Source: DATDEW01 sp046590205
GTDB taxonomy: Bacteria > Bacteroidota > Ignavibacteria > Palsa-1295
Assembly: GCA_046590205.1 (NCBI GenBank)
Contig: JBKJTT010000004.1
Location: 1 to 43,692, forward strand
Direction of reading: 5' to 3'
Length of the DNA: 43,692 nt
Below are positions 41,774 through 43,692 of this stretch, one piece after another. Position 1 is the stretch's first letter. Each line of letters starts with the position of its first letter. The position numbers and the translations under genes were made by a program. The notes beneath the pieces are model-generated. The model was given only the letters and a program-made list of their open reading frames with translations, did not search any database and was not told the origin of the DNA.

Positions 41774-43102
41774 TTAGTTAGCTTTAGGTACTGTGTAAAC
41801 AATGACGTTCTTTCCCTCTTTGGTGAGGTACTTTTTTGCGACGCGCTGAAGGTCTTGCTTGGTTACGGCATTATAGCGGTCTATCTCGGAGTTGTAACGC
41901 TTGGTATCTTTGAAGATCGTGTACATGTGCGATAAGCCAAACGCAACGTTTTGTATGCTTGATGCCTGCACAACGAGGTCTTTAAGAGTCTGATTTTTTA
42001 CCTTCTGGTATTCTTCGTCAGATACTCCCTCTTTGATAAGCTTGTTAATTTCGTCATCCATTGCAGCACGTACTTTATCTATCTCAATACCAGCTTTTGC
42101 AACAGCAAGGAAGCCAAAGACGCCATCTTTTTCCATGTTCAGTGCAAGTGGTTGAAGGTTGATGGTAAGTTGGTCCTTATCCTGCAAACGTTTTACCAAA
42201 CGAGAGCTATTGCCGCGAGCAAAGACATTCACGAGCAGATCAAGAGGATACATATCCTTGTCACCGTCAGGCACTGTCTTCCATGAATACGCAACAGCAG
42301 GAAGCGGTGTATGCTTTTCAGCTACTTCCATATAGCGTTCTTCCGTCTGAAGCGGCTCCGGAATGTAATCTCTAACGATTGCCTTGCCTTTTGGAATGTC
42401 ACCAAAGTACTCTTCGACCGCTTTCTTTGCTTCGGCTGTCTCAAAATCACCTGCTACAACGAGCGTCGCATTGTTTGGGATGTAGTAGGTTTTATAGAAA
42501 TCAATGAACTCGGAAATAGCCGACTGATCAATGTATTGTGCCTCTCCGATCGGTGTCCAATGGTATTGGCTCTTTTTGAAGACCGATTCCATCATCTTCA
42601 AAAAGAATGTGCCGTACGGTTGGTTGTCGTAGCGGTTGCGGCGTTCTTCTTTGACGACCTGACGCTGTGTCTCGACACCGGCAGAATCAACCTTCAGCCA
42701 ATGCATGCGGTCAGATTCCATCCATAATGCCAAACGCATTTGGTTTGATGGCACGTCGTCATTGTAGAATGTTCTATCAGAAGCGGTATGAGCATTAAGG
42801 TCACCACCGACTGCCTCTATGAGTTTGCCGTACTCACCGCGAGCTATCTGGTTGGTGCCTTCAAACATCAAATGCTCGAAGAAATGCGCAAATCCGGTTC
42901 TATCCGGACGCTCGTCTTTCGAGCCGACATGATAATATACACGAACAGCCACAACAGGCGCAGAGCGTTCTTGATAGAGGATGACATGCAAGCCGTTCGG
43001 GAGGTCATACTCCTCGAATTTGACCGGCTTCATAACCTGCGCGTAGCTCGAAGCTCCGGCAAGAATAATGCACAGTGTAAGTAAGGAAAGAAGTCTTTTC
43101 AT
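41774..43102 (-). CDS. Exported M16-family zinc peptidase (active subunit)
   Basis: A 442-residue pitrilysin-family protease with a signal peptide (RLLSLLTLCIILAGASSYAQ). The ATG at 43102 is preferred to one at 43126, which adds eight residues. The zinc-binding motif is HFFEH (73-77) within GFAHFFEHLMFEGT, and Glu153 lies 76 residues downstream as the third ligand. The C-lobe includes AYSWKTVPDGDKD and FARGNSSRLVKRLQ. In the periplasm it would degrade peptides of moderate length, with the inactive M16 protein encoded next. Confidence 0.94.
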   Translation of the reverse strand: MKRLLSLLTLCIILAGASSYAQVMKPVKFEEYDLPNGLHVILYQERSAPVVAVRVYYHVGSKDERPDRTGFAHFFEHLMFEGTNQIARGEYGKLIEAVGGDLNAHTASDRTFYNDDVPSNQMRLALWMESDRMHWLKVDSAGVETQRQVVKEERRNRYDNQPYGTFFLKMMESVFKKSQYHWTPIGEAQYIDQSAISEFIDFYKTYYIPNNATLVVAGDFETAEAKKAVEEYFGDIPKGKAIVRDYIPEPLQTEERYMEVAEKHTPLPAVAYSWKTVPDGDKDMYPLDLLVNVFARGNSSRLVKRLQDKDQLTINLQPLALNMEKDGVFGFLAVAKAGIEIDKVRAAMDDEINKLIKEGVSDEEYQKVKNQTLKDLVVQASSIQNVAFGLSHMYTIFKDTKRYNSEIDRYNAVTKQDLQRVAKKYLTKEGKNVIVYTVPKAN

Positions 43103-43168
43103 AAGAATAAATATGTGAAAATCCAATAATTTTGCCCCAAAAGATAACGGTATTACGCAGGTATTGTT

Positions 43169-43501
43169 TCAGTTTTTTTCAGGGTAGAAGACAATCTCGG
43201 TGGCATTCCCGCTTGGGTCACTTATGTAAAATGACTCCGATCTATCACGATGAACTTTGACCGTAGCTTTATTAGTCCTTGCCATTTGCTCAAATAATTC
43301 GCGGCTTTTGACCCTAAACGCAACGTGTGGTGGATGCTCCCCAGGAGTGACAAGTGCTATTTTCATACCGCCAACTTCAAGGAAAGCCCATGACTCGTCC
43401 TGATAAAGAATCCCTATTTTCGAGAAGCGAGACCGGTAGAATTCAATGTCTTCGGCAATGTTCGTGCTTGTAAGTGCAATATGGTCAAATTCCAGATCCA
43501 T
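43169..43501 (-). CDS. VOC-superfamily (glyoxalase/dioxygenase-like) protein
   Basis: A 110-residue single-module VOC fold. It opens with LEFDHIALTSTNIAEDIEFYR and has ESWAFLEVGGMKIALVTPGE, HPPHVAFRV and YISDPSGNATEIVFYP, the two beta-alpha-beta-beta-beta half-modules typical of glyoxalase I and extradiol enzymes. Candidate metal ligands are His8 and Glu near the C-terminus (TEIVFY). The substrate is unknown. It overlaps the transporter stop by 17 bp on the same strand. Confidence 0.85.
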   Translation of the reverse strand: MDLEFDHIALTSTNIAEDIEFYRSRFSKIGILYQDESWAFLEVGGMKIALVTPGEHPPHVAFRVKSRELFEQMARTNKATVKVHRDRSESFYISDPSGNATEIVFYPEKN

Positions 43502-43692
43502 AACGTTTTTTGAGTATCGGCGGAAGCAGTATCGCTACGCTTGCAATTAACCCGACGAACATCGGTTCTATTCCCAAAAGATATTGTGCCTCCCCATCGC
43601 CACCAAGTATATTTCCAACTACAAACTGCAATAAGGATACCAGACCTGAAATTACCATAGCAATTTCCACACGCTTCCCGGTTGGTTTTAGA
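43485..43692 (-). CDS. C-terminal fragment of an integral membrane transporter (possibly sodium:solute symporter), runs off the right edge
   Basis: The open frame continues to the window edge without a stop, so this is the 3' end of a longer gene rather than a 61-residue gene starting at 43670. The visible residues form two hydrophobic segments (VEIAMVISGLVSLLQFVVG and GLIASVAILLPPILKK) joined by NILGGDGEAQYLLGIEPMF. The last pattern, LGIEPMFVGLI, resembles the final helices of sodium:solute symporter family proteins, but the assignment is tentative. Confidence 0.5.
   Translation of the reverse strand, partial: LKPTGKRVEIAMVISGLVSLLQFVVGNILGGDGEAQYLLGIEPMFVGLIASVAILLPPILKKRYGSGI

Overview
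The window reads as a contiguous piece of bacterial chromosome at moderate GC from the Bacteroidota/Chlorobiota side of the tree, most likely a Kapabacteria- or Ignavibacteria-like lineage. The taxon is inferred, not proven. The reasons are two secreted proteins with type IX secretion (T9SS)-like C-terminal sorting domains, several short lipoproteins beside a TonB-dependent receptor, generally weak Shine-Dalgarno sequences, a futalosine-type menaquinone gene set (UbiA-like prenyltransferase, UbiX, UbiD), and signal-peptide-bearing TldD/PmbA and M16 protease pairs. I found no tRNA, rRNA, CRISPR array or transposase.

Layout, left to right. 1-7.4 kb: succinate dehydrogenase/fumarate reductase flavoprotein (sdhA), a secreted TPR protein, mutL, ftsY, a large palindromic repeat, pgsA and a lone OppF/DppF-type ATPase. 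7.4-15.1 kb: a tightly packed minus-strand cluster read as two lipoproteins, a TonB receptor, aroQ, the prenyltransferase, ubiX, ubiD, and a RelE/HigB-type toxin with its antitoxin. 15.2-17.5 kb: an ECF sigma factor followed by an unusual anti-sigma protein that appears to span both membranes. 17.6-22.8 kb: a GH38 mannosidase overlapping a PfkB sugar kinase, metK and a sugar-nucleotide transferase. 22.9-25.5 kb: a beta-propeller lipoprotein, a tiny Ala/Lys/Cys-rich exported protein and a T9SS cargo protein.

25.5-27.0 kb is the least ordinary stretch. A cluster of short GC-rich palindromes is followed by a 12-bp inverted repeat that brackets the upstream region of a gene for a RecA-fold-like protein with a corrupted Walker A motif. 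A second copy of the palindromic repeat seen near ftsY follows it. 27.0-31.7 kb: rplJ-rplL, with a structured leader and away from their usual rplKA and rpoBC partners, then a secreted TldD/TldE-like pair. 31.7-39.6 kb: a YfiH/LACC1-type protein, an MtnX-like phosphatase, DNA polymerase I, 5-formyl-THF cyclo-ligase, a HYDIN/SPD-2-like T9SS cargo protein and an M48 lipoprotein protease. 39.6-43.7 kb: an inactive and active M16 protease pair, a VOC-family protein and the C-terminus of a membrane transporter that runs off the right edge.

The most interesting system is the sigma/anti-sigma pair at 15.2-17.5 kb. One polypeptide joins a cytoplasmic anti-sigma-like domain, an inner-membrane helix, a roughly 200-residue Ser/Asn/Thr-rich periplasmic tether and a C-terminal outer-membrane beta-barrel-like domain. 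This is the architecture of the dual membrane-spanning anti-sigma factors known from Bacteroides, and it suggests direct sensing of the outer membrane by a sigma factor in this lineage.
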